From an uncultured Halanaerobiales bacterium (GTDB lineage Bacteria; Bacillota; Halanaerobiia; Halanaerobiales; M55B127): a stretch of DNA of 64,000 nt. The translations under genes were made by a program, and so were the position numbers. Each line of letters begins with the position of its first letter. The first letter of the stretch is position 1. Below are positions 8,662-17,627 of this stretch, piece after piece. The DNA is taken from positions 1 to 64,000 of the forward strand of contig CAJXKY010000006.1 in NCBI GenBank assembly GCA_913055675.1. Reading direction: 5' to 3'. The notes beneath the pieces were generated by a model that searched no databases, had not been told where the DNA came from, and saw only the letters and a list, made by a program, of their open reading frames with translations.

Positions 8662-8719
8662 TTTGTACTAAACAACAATATCACTCTTTGAAAAATGATT
8701 TTGTTAAATAAAGTACAAA
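8662..8719. repeat. Imperfect long inverted repeat
   Basis: TTTGTACT (8662-8669) is mirrored by AGTACAAA (8712-8719), with AACAA / TTGTT pairing further in. Together with the neighbouring hairpin this makes the 295-base gap between the divergent rhodanese and glycosyltransferase genes strongly palindromic. The function is unknown; a regulator site is possible. Confidence 0.5.
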
Positions 8720-8827
8720 CTTTCTTATTAATATTATAAGGGATAATAATATATTTTTGTTATTAGCTTTTTTTATAGTGTATTTGATTATCCGATAAAG
8801 CAAAATATTTTTAGACACCTTTTATTT

Positions 8828-8856
8828 TTCACATTTAAAGACTTTTGTTATATAAT
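8828..8856 (+). promoter_or_regulatory. Vegetative (sigma-70/A type) promoter of the glycosyltransferase gene
   Basis: TTCACA (8828-8833), a 17-base spacer and TATAAT (8851-8856), about 30 bases upstream of the start codon at 8888. One mismatch in the -35 hexamer, a perfect -10, ideal spacing. Confidence 0.7.
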
Positions 8857-8887
8857 TAAAAATAACAATTTAAAAAGGATGAAAACT

Positions 8888-10432
8888 ATGAAATTATTTA
8901 AAAATTTAAGCAAACTACATATTATACTTGTTACATTCTTTTTAATTAATTTACTCTTTCTTTCCGGCTTTCCTTTTATTCATTCTGATGAAGCCTGGTT
9001 AGCTGGTTTATCTAGAACAATCTTAAAAGAAGGAAGCTATAGTGTAACAGAGCCCTATTTTGACCTTTATCCTCGCAACCCTCATGCAATTAAGATATTA
9101 TTTCATTCGATTCAAATTATATTTTTAAAGATATTTGGTTATAATATTTTAACATTCAGATTATTATCATTACTTTTTGGTATATTTTCTTTATTTCTTT
9201 TTTATAAAATTACTTTTGTTTTTACAAATTCTAAAAGTATTTCATATTTAGCAGTCATTTTATTTGCAGTTGATATTCAATTCATTTATACGTCACATTT
9301 AGCAAGACAGGAAATAAACTTACTAGCATTATTTTTATTTGCTTTATATTATTTTTTAACTAGAGTTCTAAGGAAAAATAATTATACTAAAAATATTCTA
9401 TTAGGTTTGATAATCATTATTTCAATCGGTTTTCACCCCAATAGTTTTATAATCTTTTTACCCTTTTTGTTTTTATATCTATACCATATTATCTTTACAA
9501 AGGTATTAAATTTGAAGGATTTATTATTTTTTCTTTTTACTTTGACTCTTGGAGCTTTATTATTTATATTAATAAGTTTATACTTTGATCCCAATTTTAT
9601 ATCTAATTTCAAAAATTACGGAAAAACACTTGGGGTTTTTAAACCAATCAAGACCAAATTTGTTCGTTTATATTATTTTTATAAAAAGATATATTACCAA
9701 GTAAGTGGTACTTATTTTACTCCTGATATAAAACCTCAACTTTATATCTTTGCACTCACATTATTATATTCTATATATAAGTTCTTTATTAAAAAAGATC
9801 ATATAAATAATATATTATTACTTTCTTTTTTAGCAGTTAATTTAGGTTATATAATAATAGGAAGATATAATCAAACTTCTATTATTTTTATATTCCCTAT
9901 CCTTTATCTTTTATTAATAAATTCTATAAAAAATATTGAATTTAAATATTTAAAACCAATTTTAATTGCTTTAATAATTCTTATTTTATTAAACTCTTTA
10001 ATCATAGTATATAATAATACATATTTTAATTATGATACTTATTTAGAAAATATTGGTTCTGTAGTTAATAAAGATGATATAGTATTGGCAAATTTAAATA
10101 CTCAATTCTATTTTAATTATAATAAATTATATGATTATAGAAATTTATATTATCTAAAAAGCAATAATCTAACATTTGCTGATTACATTGAAAATAATAA
10201 TATCGAATATATTATCTATCCAGAAGAAATGGATTTTATCTATAATAAAAGACCAACTTGGAATATCTTATATGGAAATCCTTATCCCTATTATGAAGAT
10301 ATGAAAAATTATTTAGAAAAAAGGTGTGTGCTAATAAAAGATTTTCATAATAAAACTTATGGAATGAGAATTGTTAAATTTATAGGAAAGAAAAAATGGA
10401 AAGTGAAAATATATAAAGTTAAAAGTAACTAG
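8888..10432 (+). CDS. Polytopic membrane glycosyltransferase (GT39/ArnT-like)
   Basis: 514 residues from the ATG at 8888, which has AAAAGGA about 8 bases upstream. The ATG at 8879 directly abuts that site and is less likely. The protein is mostly transmembrane helices. After the first helix comes FIHSDEAWLAGLSRTI; the acidic pair DE in the first outer loop is the catalytic-region hallmark of PMT/ArnT-like GT-C enzymes, which transfer sugars from polyprenyl phosphates on the outer face of the membrane. A soluble C-terminal domain of about 130 residues follows (from FNYDTYLENIG). It runs as a single gene, but adjoins the surface-sugar cluster at 10922-15104. Acceptor unknown. Confidence 0.75.
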   Translation: MKLFKNLSKLHIILVTFFLINLLFLSGFPFIHSDEAWLAGLSRTILKEGSYSVTEPYFDLYPRNPHAIKILFHSIQIIFLKIFGYNILTFRLLSLLFGIFSLFLFYKITFVFTNSKSISYLAVILFAVDIQFIYTSHLARQEINLLALFLFALYYFLTRVLRKNNYTKNILLGLIIIISIGFHPNSFIIFLPFLFLYLYHIIFTKVLNLKDLLFFLFTLTLGALLFILISLYFDPNFISNFKNYGKTLGVFKPIKTKFVRLYYFYKKIYYQVSGTYFTPDIKPQLYIFALTLLYSIYKFFIKKDHINNILLLSFLAVNLGYIIIGRYNQTSIIFIFPILYLLLINSIKNIEFKYLKPILIALIILILLNSLIIVYNNTYFNYDTYLENIGSVVNKDDIVLANLNTQFYFNYNKLYDYRNLYYLKSNNLTFADYIENNNIEYIIYPEEMDFIYNKRPTWNILYGNPYPYYEDMKNYLEKRCVLIKDFHNKTYGMRIVKFIGKKKWKVKIYKVKSN

Positions 10433-10538
10433 ATGTGAAAAGATATCACTTTTAATCAAATTAACTTTTCTAAATTAATAGAAAAAATTGTTAATTATTT
10501 TCAGTACCTAATTTATTAACTCGTTTTTGATTTCATTT

Positions 10539-10724
10539 TTATTCTTTTTCTTTATCTTTGGGAAGTGCTCTTATTGAACTACTTTCTTCATCCTTTATAA
10601 CCCAGGAATAGAAAGTAAGTTTTGAAATTCCTAGTCGTCTTACTACTAGGGAAACATTGCCCATCTACTGGCATTCATGTATGATCTGCTCTTTAAGTTC
10701 ATCTGAATAAGTTTTCCGTTTCAT
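10539..10724 (-). pseudogene. IS3-family OrfA remnant
   Basis: Reading from the ATG at 10724: KRKTYSDELKEQIIHECQ, stop, then MGNVSLVVRRLGISKLTFYSWV and a basic tail to a stop at 10539. This is the N-terminal helix-turn-helix of IS3 OrfA proteins, with an in-frame TAG after 19 codons. OrfB, with the catalytic domain, is missing. The rest of the 10433-10921 gap shows nothing else coding. Confidence 0.75.
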
Positions 10725-10732
10725 TTTATTAA

Positions 10733-10766
10733 AAGCCCCTAATAGGATTAACTCTATTAGGGGCTT
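10733..10766. repeat. Perfect 13-bp hairpin beside the IS3 remnant
   Basis: AAGCCCCTAATAG and CTATTAGGGGCTT around an eight-base loop. On the plus strand TATATAGTTTTT follows, so it may act as a weak terminator. It may alternatively be the hairpin that IS elements keep at their left end to block outside transcription. Confidence 0.6.
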
Positions 10767-10921
10767 ATATAGTTTTTACAAACTATTGATATTTTTTTTG
10801 GGGATGCATAATAAATTGGATAAAGTCTATAAATATATATAGTGAAAAATAAACTCAAAATTTATAAAAATGAGGTTAGATAATTACTCTTTATTAAAAT
10901 ATATAAGATTATTGTTTTTGA

Positions 10922-12181
10922 TTAAGATATAGTAGTTGGAAATATTTCCCCAGCTTTTCTTAGGATAAGATTCTTATTTTTACTGTTTAATATTTCTAAA
11001 TTATCATATACCTTTTTTATATTGTCTTTTAATTCTTGTTTGTTTTTACCTCTCACAATAAAATATCCAGCTCGAGCAGTAGCATTTTCTATTTCAGGTA
11101 TGCTATCCCCTTCTTTATAATTTATCTTTATTGTAACCACTTCATTAAATTTTCTAATTAAATCTACATTTTTAATTTTATGGATTCTTCCTTTTTCAGC
11201 AAAAAATAATTGAACTGATAACCAGTTAATATTTTTTAGAATATTATATTTTTTCAAGGCTCTTTTATTTATTTTTTTCCCTAAAGAACTATTTATAACC
11301 ATTTTTAATATATCAACATTTGTAATTAAAGGCATAAAATCTGCTTCATAAGCACCACCAATACGACAGGCTATTTCATTTACTTTAACCCCTTTATTAC
11401 CAATTAGCATTTGAAAATATATCGGCCCGCTTCTTATTTTAAAAGAATTAATGATTTTATTTGAAATACTTTTAATTTTTTTATAATATTTATTCAGATA
11501 CTTTGAAGGAAAAATATGTGCAGTACATATTCCTATATTAGTCTCTTGTTCATAAGTAATTCTGTCTGTAATAGTTAAAATATGTAGTGTACCTTCATCA
11601 ACCCAGCCACTTACAGTAATTTCATCGCTATTATAATATTCTTCTAATAATATTTGGTTTTCTCTTGAATATTTAAGGACATTTTCAAAATAATAATTAA
11701 TCTCTTCAATTGAATTAACTTTAAATACTCCCCGCTGACCTTGACTGTCTAATGGCTTTAACACAGCTGGAAAATCAATATCTTCAATTTTGTTTTTTGA
11801 TTTTTTTTTATCTATTAATCTATATTTCACTGTTGGTATACTATTTTCTTTAAATAGTTTTTTCATAACTTTTTTATTTGTTACAGCCTTGGCAGTGTCT
11901 GAATTTATTAAAGTAGATAGTGATAAATTTTCTGCTACTGCAGCCGCAGTTAGTACAGGTTGGTCGGTACCTATTGTCATTACACCATCAATATTATACT
12001 TTTTACCCACTTTAATATTTTCTTTAATATTAAATGTACTTACCAATTCAAAATGATCTGCTAATTCAATACCAGGAGCATCTTTTAAGTAATCAGAAAC
12101 TATTACTGTATGACCCATTTTTTTTGCCTTTTTAATTGCACTTAATTGAGCATTTCCGCCTCCTAAAATCAGTAATCTCAT
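10922..12181 (-). CDS. ATP-grasp family ligase, sugar-cluster associated
   Basis: 419 residues. An N-terminal pre-ATP-grasp Rossmann-like part (LLILGGGNAQLSAIKKAKKMG, DYLKDAPG) resembles PurK and biotin carboxylase. The ATP-grasp core follows with DFPAVLKPLDSQGQRGVFKV (ATP lysine and glycine-rich loop), LEEYYNSDEITVSGWVDEG, and KVNEIACRIGGAYEADF (metal-binding Glu/Asn region). Such enzymes join a carboxylate to an amine or thiol using ATP. It is the last gene after GT2, aminotransferase and rfbB with a 6-base gap, so it may attach an amino acid or other acid to an amino sugar; that is inference. RBS AAGGAG before ATG. Confidence 0.8.
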   Translation of the reverse strand: MRLLILGGGNAQLSAIKKAKKMGHTVIVSDYLKDAPGIELADHFELVSTFNIKENIKVGKKYNIDGVMTIGTDQPVLTAAAVAENLSLSTLINSDTAKAVTNKKVMKKLFKENSIPTVKYRLIDKKKSKNKIEDIDFPAVLKPLDSQGQRGVFKVNSIEEINYYFENVLKYSRENQILLEEYYNSDEITVSGWVDEGTLHILTITDRITYEQETNIGICTAHIFPSKYLNKYYKKIKSISNKIINSFKIRSGPIYFQMLIGNKGVKVNEIACRIGGAYEADFMPLITNVDILKMVINSSLGKKINKRALKKYNILKNINWLSVQLFFAEKGRIHKIKNVDLIRKFNEVVTIKINYKEGDSIPEIENATARAGYFIVRGKNKQELKDNIKKVYDNLEILNSKNKNLILRKAGEIFPTTIS

Positions 12182-12187
12182 AATTAA

Positions 12188-12937
12188 TTACTCCTTATTT
12201 AAGCCAAATTTTTTATCAATTATAAATTGGGGCTTATTAGACCTAAAAATTTTGCACCAATTATTTTTTGAATAATATATATATAACTTCAAAAATAATT
12301 TGATTAATTTTTTAAAATTATAATTTGAATCTCCATGTTTCCTTTCTTCATGTTCTATATATATATTACCAATATTATCAGTTAAATTTAAAATAATCGC
12401 AGATATATATACAAAAGATCTTTTATCATTTAATACTTTTTTTAATAAACTCCTTTTTAATATTCTAAAACTACTTACTTTGATATCTTTACTTTTATCG
12501 GTTATTAAATTAAATATTTTATCAGTTAAGTAAGATCCGATTCTACGATAGAGTCTCTGCTGCCTTTCAGTTGGAATACCATATACTATATCATAACCCT
12601 TTTCCATTTCCTTAAAGAGGTACATAATATCCTTTGGTAGATGTTGTAAATCATCATCAATTGTCACAATGTAATCTCCCTTAGCATAATGAAAACCACA
12701 CATTAAAGCATTTTGCTGACCAAAGTTATGTAATAATTTAATTATTTTAACACGTTTATCTAATTTATAAAGCATTTTTAATTTAATAAAACTATTATCA
12801 GAACTATTATCATCAACAAAAATTAATTCTATACTCGAAAAGTTATTTTCTAAACTATTAATAAGTCTATTATATAGTTCTTTAATGGAATTTTGACTAT
12901 TAAATACTGGAATTACAATAGAGATAGTATCTTCCAT
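12188..12937 (-). CDS. Family 2 glycosyltransferase (DPM1/ArnC-like)
   Basis: 249 residues. The N-terminus SIVIPVFNSQNSIKELY, FVDDNSSDNSF and IVTIDDDLQHLPKDI (DxD-type metal site) define a GT2 enzyme of the polyprenyl-phosphate sugar transferase type. VYGIPTERQQRLYRRIGSYLTDKIFNLIT follows, as in ArnC-like proteins. The usual two C-terminal membrane helices are absent; the protein ends in a basic tail, so membrane attachment is likely peripheral. The ATG overlaps the stop of the aminotransferase by one base (TAATG). It could load a sugar onto a lipid carrier for the GT39-type enzyme at 8888; this is inference. Confidence 0.82.
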   Translation of the reverse strand: MEDTISIVIPVFNSQNSIKELYNRLINSLENNFSSIELIFVDDNSSDNSFIKLKMLYKLDKRVKIIKLLHNFGQQNALMCGFHYAKGDYIVTIDDDLQHLPKDIMYLFKEMEKGYDIVYGIPTERQQRLYRRIGSYLTDKIFNLITDKSKDIKVSSFRILKRSLLKKVLNDKRSFVYISAIILNLTDNIGNIYIEHEERKHGDSNYNFKKLIKLFLKLYIYYSKNNWCKIFRSNKPQFIIDKKFGLNKE

Positions 12938-14088
12938 TAGTTTAACTCCTTAATTATATTTTTTACATTTTTTATTACATAATTTATTTTACTTTCAGTC
13001 ATTTGGGTATAAAATGGTAATCTCACTATATTTTCTGCAATTCTTTCAGTAACAGGTAAATCACCTTTTTTATATCCCATTTTTTTGCCCATCTCTGATA
13101 TATGTAGCGGAATATAATGAAAAGTAGCAGTTATACCTACTTTTTTTAATAATTCTATAGCTTTATCCCTTACATTATTTTCATTAAAAATGATATAAAA
13201 TGAATTATAATTACTTTGCCTATCTTCAGGAACCCTACATATTTTATCTATACACCTATAACTAATGATATTATTAAGCCCTTCTTTATATTTTTCAAAT
13301 ATCTTTTTCCGTTTAAATTTGATTTCATCCATTTTTTCTAGCTGAGCATACAAAAATGCCATTAATAAATCTGATGGTAGATAACTTGAACCTTCCTCAA
13401 CCCAACTATATTTATCTACTTCACCTTTTAAAAAACTTAATCTATTAGTACCTTTCTCTCTAAATACTGCTGCTTTTTTAATTAAACTTTCATCTTCTTC
13501 ATTAATTAATAAAGCCCCACCTTCTCCACTAATATAATTTTTTGTACTATGAAAACTAAAACAACCTAAATTACCGATTGTACCAAGATACTGATCTCTA
13601 TATTTAGAATTAACTGCCTGAGCTGCATCTTCAATTATATAAAGGTTATATTCTTTTGCAATTCTCTTTATTTCTTCCATATCTGCAGCAATACCTGCAT
13701 AGTGAATAGGTATAATTGCTTTTGTCCTTTTAGTTATTTTTTTTCTAATATCTTTAGGATCTATATTTAAGTTATCTGGTTTAATGTCGGCAAATATCGG
13801 TACTGCTTTATTTTTTAAAACTGCATTGGCAGTAGAAGGAAATGTATAAGAGGGTATGATAATTTCATCCCCAGGATTAATGTTAATTAATTTTACAGAC
13901 ATTTCTAAGGCATGCGTTCCAGAGGTAGTCATAAAAACCTTATTTACAGAAAATTTTTCTTCAAGTAGTCTGCTAACCTGTTTAGTATAATATCCATCCC
14001 CCATAGTATGTTTCCTTTTTTCTATAACATCGTTTAGATATTCTTTTTCTTTGCCAGTATAATACTCCTTGTTAAAAGGTATCTTCAT
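12937..14088 (-). CDS. DegT/DnrJ/EryC1/StrS-family sugar aminotransferase (WecE-like)
   Basis: 383 residues from the ATG at 14088, which has GGAG 8 bases upstream. A start at 14103 would have no good site. PLP-enzyme motifs: TTSGTHALEMS near residue 55, DEIIIPSYTFPSTANAV, DIKPDNLNIDP, YIIEDAAQAVNSKY, and FSFHSTKNYISGEGG with the PLP lysine. These closely match enzymes that convert dTDP-4-keto-6-deoxyglucose to a 4-amino-4,6-dideoxy sugar. rfbB, which makes that substrate, lies just upstream. The product is probably a 4-amino-4,6-dideoxyhexose for a surface glycan; stereochemistry cannot be told. Confidence 0.85.
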   Translation of the reverse strand: MKIPFNKEYYTGKEKEYLNDVIEKRKHTMGDGYYTKQVSRLLEEKFSVNKVFMTTSGTHALEMSVKLININPGDEIIIPSYTFPSTANAVLKNKAVPIFADIKPDNLNIDPKDIRKKITKRTKAIIPIHYAGIAADMEEIKRIAKEYNLYIIEDAAQAVNSKYRDQYLGTIGNLGCFSFHSTKNYISGEGGALLINEEDESLIKKAAVFREKGTNRLSFLKGEVDKYSWVEEGSSYLPSDLLMAFLYAQLEKMDEIKFKRKKIFEKYKEGLNNIISYRCIDKICRVPEDRQSNYNSFYIIFNENNVRDKAIELLKKVGITATFHYIPLHISEMGKKMGYKKGDLPVTERIAENIVRLPFYTQMTESKINYVIKNVKNIIKELN

Positions 14089-14141
14089 AAATAAAATCTC
14101 CATTCTAAACTCAAATTTTTATTTAACATATTTTTTTATTT

Positions 14142-15104
14142 TTATTCCACTAATTCTTTCCACCAAACTTCATTTTTTTTATACCATTCAACAGTCTTTT
14201 TTAGGCCTTCCTCGATATTAAATTCCGGATTCCAATTTAATTCTTTTTTTATTTTACTTGAATCTATATAGTATCCTGGGTCATGACCAGGTCTATCATT
14301 TACATAATCTATATTAGTATAAGGTCTATTAAGTAAATCTAGTATTCTTTTTGTTAGTTCAATATTTTGATATTGATTATTACCACTTATATTATATGTC
14401 TCTCCTTCTTTACCTCTTTCCATAATTAATTTAATAGCCTGACAATGGTCTTTGACATATAGCCAATCTCTAATATGAGTTCCATCACCATATAATGGTA
14501 CTTTTTTTCCATCTAATAAATTTGTTATGAATAATGGTATAATTTTTTCAGGATACTGATAAGGACCATAATTATTTGTGCTTCTTGATATATTAACAGG
14601 CAAACCATAGGTTTTTTGATAAGAAAGTACTAATAAATCAGCACTAGCTTTGCTAGCAGAATACGGGTTCGTTGGTGAAAGGCAATCTTCTTCATTTTTA
14701 AACTTTTTACTATTGCTAGCACCGTAAACTTCATCGGTAGATATTTGTATGAATTTATCAACATTATATTTAACTGCAGCATCTAATAGGGTTTGTGTAC
14801 CTAAAACATTAGTTTTAAAAAACACATTGGGATTTTCTATGCTTTTATCTACATGAGATTCTGCTGCTAAATTTAATATAACATCTATATTTTTTGATAC
14901 AATTTTATTTACCAAGTTACTATTACAAATATCCCCTTTTATAAATTTATAGTTTTTGTTATTTTCTATATCTACTAAGTTGTTTTTGTTCCCAGCATAA
15001 GTTAATTTATCTAAGTTAATTATTTCATACTCTTTATCTTGTAATATATACTTTATAAAATTACTACCAATAAAACCCGCTCCACCTGTTACTAAGACCT
15101 TCAA
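14142..15104 (-). CDS. rfbB: dTDP-glucose 4,6-dehydratase
   Basis: About 320 residues. KVLVTGGAGFIGSNF is the NAD site, AAESHVDKSIENP and STDEVYGAS follow, and YSASKASADLLVLSY carries the YxxxK catalytic pair. Later motifs are TNNYGPYQYPEKIIPLFI and DGTHIRDWLYV, all RfbB hallmarks. I prefer the TTG at 15104: it gives the usual MKVLVTGG start and has GGAAGG 10 bases upstream. ATG at 15113 is only one base from that site, and 15149 adds 15 atypical residues. It makes dTDP-4-keto-6-deoxyglucose for the next gene. The matching rfbA is not in the window. Confidence 0.93.
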   Translation of the reverse strand: MKVLVTGGAGFIGSNFIKYILQDKEYEIINLDKLTYAGNKNNLVDIENNKNYKFIKGDICNSNLVNKIVSKNIDVILNLAAESHVDKSIENPNVFFKTNVLGTQTLLDAAVKYNVDKFIQISTDEVYGASNSKKFKNEEDCLSPTNPYSASKASADLLVLSYQKTYGLPVNISRSTNNYGPYQYPEKIIPLFITNLLDGKKVPLYGDGTHIRDWLYVKDHCQAIKLIMERGKEGETYNISGNNQYQNIELTKRILDLLNRPYTNIDYVNDRPGHDPGYYIDSSKIKKELNWNPEFNIEEGLKKTVEWYKKNEVWWKELVE

Positions 15105-15456
15105 ATTACTCATTCCTTCCGAAATATTATGATTTACTTGACTTAACAATATTTTATCATTAATTTTATCAAAATCAAAAATATCATATCAGTAAATATT
15201 GTCAATTTGCTTTTAGATTTAAAATTAACTTATTTAAAAATTATATATATAGTTAATTTATTTAATTTTTTCAATATTGTTATTATCTCTTTATCCTTAA
15301 GATTAAAAGAATTTTTTATAATTAAAATCATTTTATCAAATAATATGTCTACTTTCTAATTTTTTTATTATTCTTCTCCCGATTTTTAGATTGCAATGTT
15401 TAATGCACGGTTTTATTTTGATCTTGGATAAGCATGAATTAGGCTAGATAACACCT
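15105..15456. other. Gap without a gene
   Basis: Very AT-rich. Likely carries the promoter of the sugar cluster near 15150-15250, but no hexamer pair stands out. AATGCACGGT at 15402-15411 repeats the 10-mer at 7240-7249 and may be the outer end of the IS30 remnant that follows. Confidence 0.5.
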
Positions 15457-15921
15457 TTAGTCTGTCCTGTAATATCTTGAAAATAAAAATATTCCTGGGA
15501 TAAATATTAATAAACTCTTGTATGTACTTAACAAAGTTTCTCGTAATCCCCTTAAAAGATTCTCCTTTAGGTAGAAATCTTTGGATAAGCCTATTATATT
15601 TTTCATTAATATCACACTATCAACTAATATAGGAATCACAGTAATATATTTCAGTCCACTTTTCATTGACTTTCTTTTCAATAATTTGGGCTATTTCATG
15701 TTTTTATCTATTTATAAATTGGGTCCTTTGGCTGTAGTATTATTTTCATACTCATTTTAAGCTCTTTGAGGATCATAATAATCTCTTGTTGTACCATTGC
15801 GATTAAGAAGTTCCAATAATCCTTTCTTTATCTCACGACTTATAGTATTACGTTGTCTCTCTAATTTATCAGATATCTCCATATAATTCATATCCTGGAT
15901 TTTAAATAAATGGGCCTTCAT
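15457..15921 (-). pseudogene. Decayed IS30-family transposase with deleted centre
   Basis: Read on the minus strand from 15921: KAHLFKIQDMNYMEISDKLE, RQRNTISREIKKG, LNRNGTTRDYYDPQRA, then a stop. This is the helix-turn-helix half of an IS30 transposase. Further on, 15690 to about 15480 encodes YYCDSYIS, two stops, CDINEKYNRLIQRFLPKGES and FVKYIQEFINIYPRN, the conserved C-terminal end of the same family. The central catalytic part is missing. The open frame of 74 codons at 15457-15681 is only an out-of-frame reading of this remnant. Confidence 0.8.
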
Positions 15922-16299
15922 AAGTTAGATGTTTGCCATTATTGTATTCTATTAGGTGGATTAAATTTAAGATATATATAATCAATCAGAATATTGCACC
16001 TTATATTTATCACTTTTAAATGTTTTTCTTTTCACTTTTCCAGTTCACATCAAGGCCCTATTATCAATTAATTATTGATTCTTCCATAAAATAATATTAT
16101 CCAGCATAAGATATTATTATTTTAGTATTCATAATATATAGTATATACTATATATAGATACATAACTTTGTGAATAATATTATAAGTAATCTACTAAGCT
16201 TTCATACTAAGTTAGGTTTTTAATTTTAACCCTGCTTTGAGAATCTTAGAACAAAGTTTTGAAGGCTTAGATATTAAAAGGAGGGAATTATAAAAAAGC
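15922..16299. other. Gap upstream of the YeeE/YedE gene
   Basis: No coding signal. The stretch 16120-16170 is a run of alternating AT. A promoter for the plus-strand sulfur genes should lie within about 16150-16280; TATAAG at 16181-16186 is a possible -10, but I see no clear -35. A short CTTTG/CAAAG stem occurs at about 16235-16257. Confidence 0.4.
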
Positions 16300-17565
16300 A
16301 TGAAAAATAAAACTGAAAAACTTTTAGGATTTATTGCAATACTAATCGTTTTAATTGGAGCAAAATTTTGGCTCAAAACTGACACATTATTCTTTAGATT
16401 ATTAATAGGTACAGGTATTGGATATGCTTTGGCAAGAGCTTATACAGGTTTTGCAGGCAGTGTAAATAGGGCCTATAGAACGGGTTCAACAAAATTAATG
16501 AGAGCTTTAATGTTTATGTTTTTTATTACCGCTGTATTAACAACTGGTCTATTACTCGGAAATGATCCAGCCAGTTTTAACCTCTGGGTCAAACCTTTAA
16601 ATTTAGGAGTAATCTTAGGAGGTTTTCTCTTTGGTTTTGGGATGTCTCTATCTGTCTGTTGTGCCAGTGGAGTTCTAACTGATTTACCAATGGGATTCCC
16701 AAGAGCTTTTACAACCCTTATCTTTTTTGGGTTGGGAGTGTTTGTAGGTTTTCCTATTCAAAACACTGCAAGTTGGGTACAAGAATCATGGATTAGTACT
16801 TATATAGGATATAGAACTATGGGAGGAGTTTTCCTACCCGACTTTTTCCAAGGAGATGGTTTTGAGGGTTATCTGGGTGGATTAGCAGTTTTAGGAGCTT
16901 TATGTATACTTTTTACAGTCTTATCATACCTATATGAAAGACATCAAGTTAAGAACAATAAATATACTGGTTTAGAAATTGAAAAAATACAGGAAAATAC
17001 AGAGTCTATAGATTTTAGTAATTTCAAATTATTTAGTTCAGATACATATTATCATTTTTTTGAAAAACCTTGGACCTTAAAACAAGGAGCCGTAGCATTA
17101 GCAATCATATTTACGTTATTAATGGCAGTAACTAAAGCCGGGTGGGGTGCTTCCCAACCTTATGGAATTTGGTTTGGTAAATTCTTAATGCTATTTGGGA
17201 TATCAGCAGAAAGTCTAAGTGCCTTTACCAAAATGTCAGCCGAAGTGTTTAATACCCCGTTTTTCGAACATCAAATTTCTGTTCAAAATTTTGGTATTAT
17301 TACAGGTGCAATTATTTATTTATTAACGGCTGGTAAATTTTCAAATATGTTTACTTCCGAACTCAGTATCACAAAAAAACAGGCTTCTATCTATGCTTTA
17401 GGAGGAATTACCATGGGTTTAGGTACTCGCCTAGCAAATGGTTGTAATGTAGGAGCATTATTTACTCCTATTGCTAACTTCTCATTATCAGGCTGGCTCT
17501 TTTTGATCTTTATGATTGTTGGAGGAATTATTAGTAACCGCTTTAATGAAAAAATAGCAGGATGA
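16300..17565 (+). CDS. YeeE/YedE-family sulfur-compound transporter
   Basis: 421 residues, about ten membrane segments. Two family cores are seen: FGFGMSLSVCCASG (Cys120-Cys121) and MGLGTRLANGCNVGALF (Cys382). In YeeE, conserved cysteines along the pore relay thiosulfate by transient S-H contacts; related YedE proteins occur with selenium genes. A soluble loop lies near residues 225-260. A CoA-disulfide reductase-rhodanese gene follows after 62 bases, pointing to sulfur rather than selenium. AGGAGGG lies 14 bases before the ATG, longer than usual, but no better start is visible. Confidence 0.85.
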   Translation: MKNKTEKLLGFIAILIVLIGAKFWLKTDTLFFRLLIGTGIGYALARAYTGFAGSVNRAYRTGSTKLMRALMFMFFITAVLTTGLLLGNDPASFNLWVKPLNLGVILGGFLFGFGMSLSVCCASGVLTDLPMGFPRAFTTLIFFGLGVFVGFPIQNTASWVQESWISTYIGYRTMGGVFLPDFFQGDGFEGYLGGLAVLGALCILFTVLSYLYERHQVKNNKYTGLEIEKIQENTESIDFSNFKLFSSDTYYHFFEKPWTLKQGAVALAIIFTLLMAVTKAGWGASQPYGIWFGKFLMLFGISAESLSAFTKMSAEVFNTPFFEHQISVQNFGIITGAIIYLLTAGKFSNMFTSELSITKKQASIYALGGITMGLGTRLANGCNVGALFTPIANFSLSGWLFLIFMIVGGIISNRFNEKIAG

Positions 17566-17627
17566 TTTTTTAAAAATAGTTGGTGTTAATTGTTATTAAT
17601 GTATATTAAAATAGGAGGAATTCAAAA

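Noticed and set aside
10433-10470. Terminator just after the GT39-like gene
   Set aside because: Only a five-base AAAAG/CTTTT pairing with no T-run.
15457-15681. 74-codon minus-strand open frame as a gene
   Set aside because: The adjacent frame of the same stretch encodes the conserved C-terminus of an IS30 transposase (NEKYNRLIQRFLPKGES); the open frame is an accident of that remnant.
16120-16170. Alternating AT tract as a replication or recombination site
   Set aside because: No iterons, DnaA boxes or flanking repeats; ordinary for this base composition.
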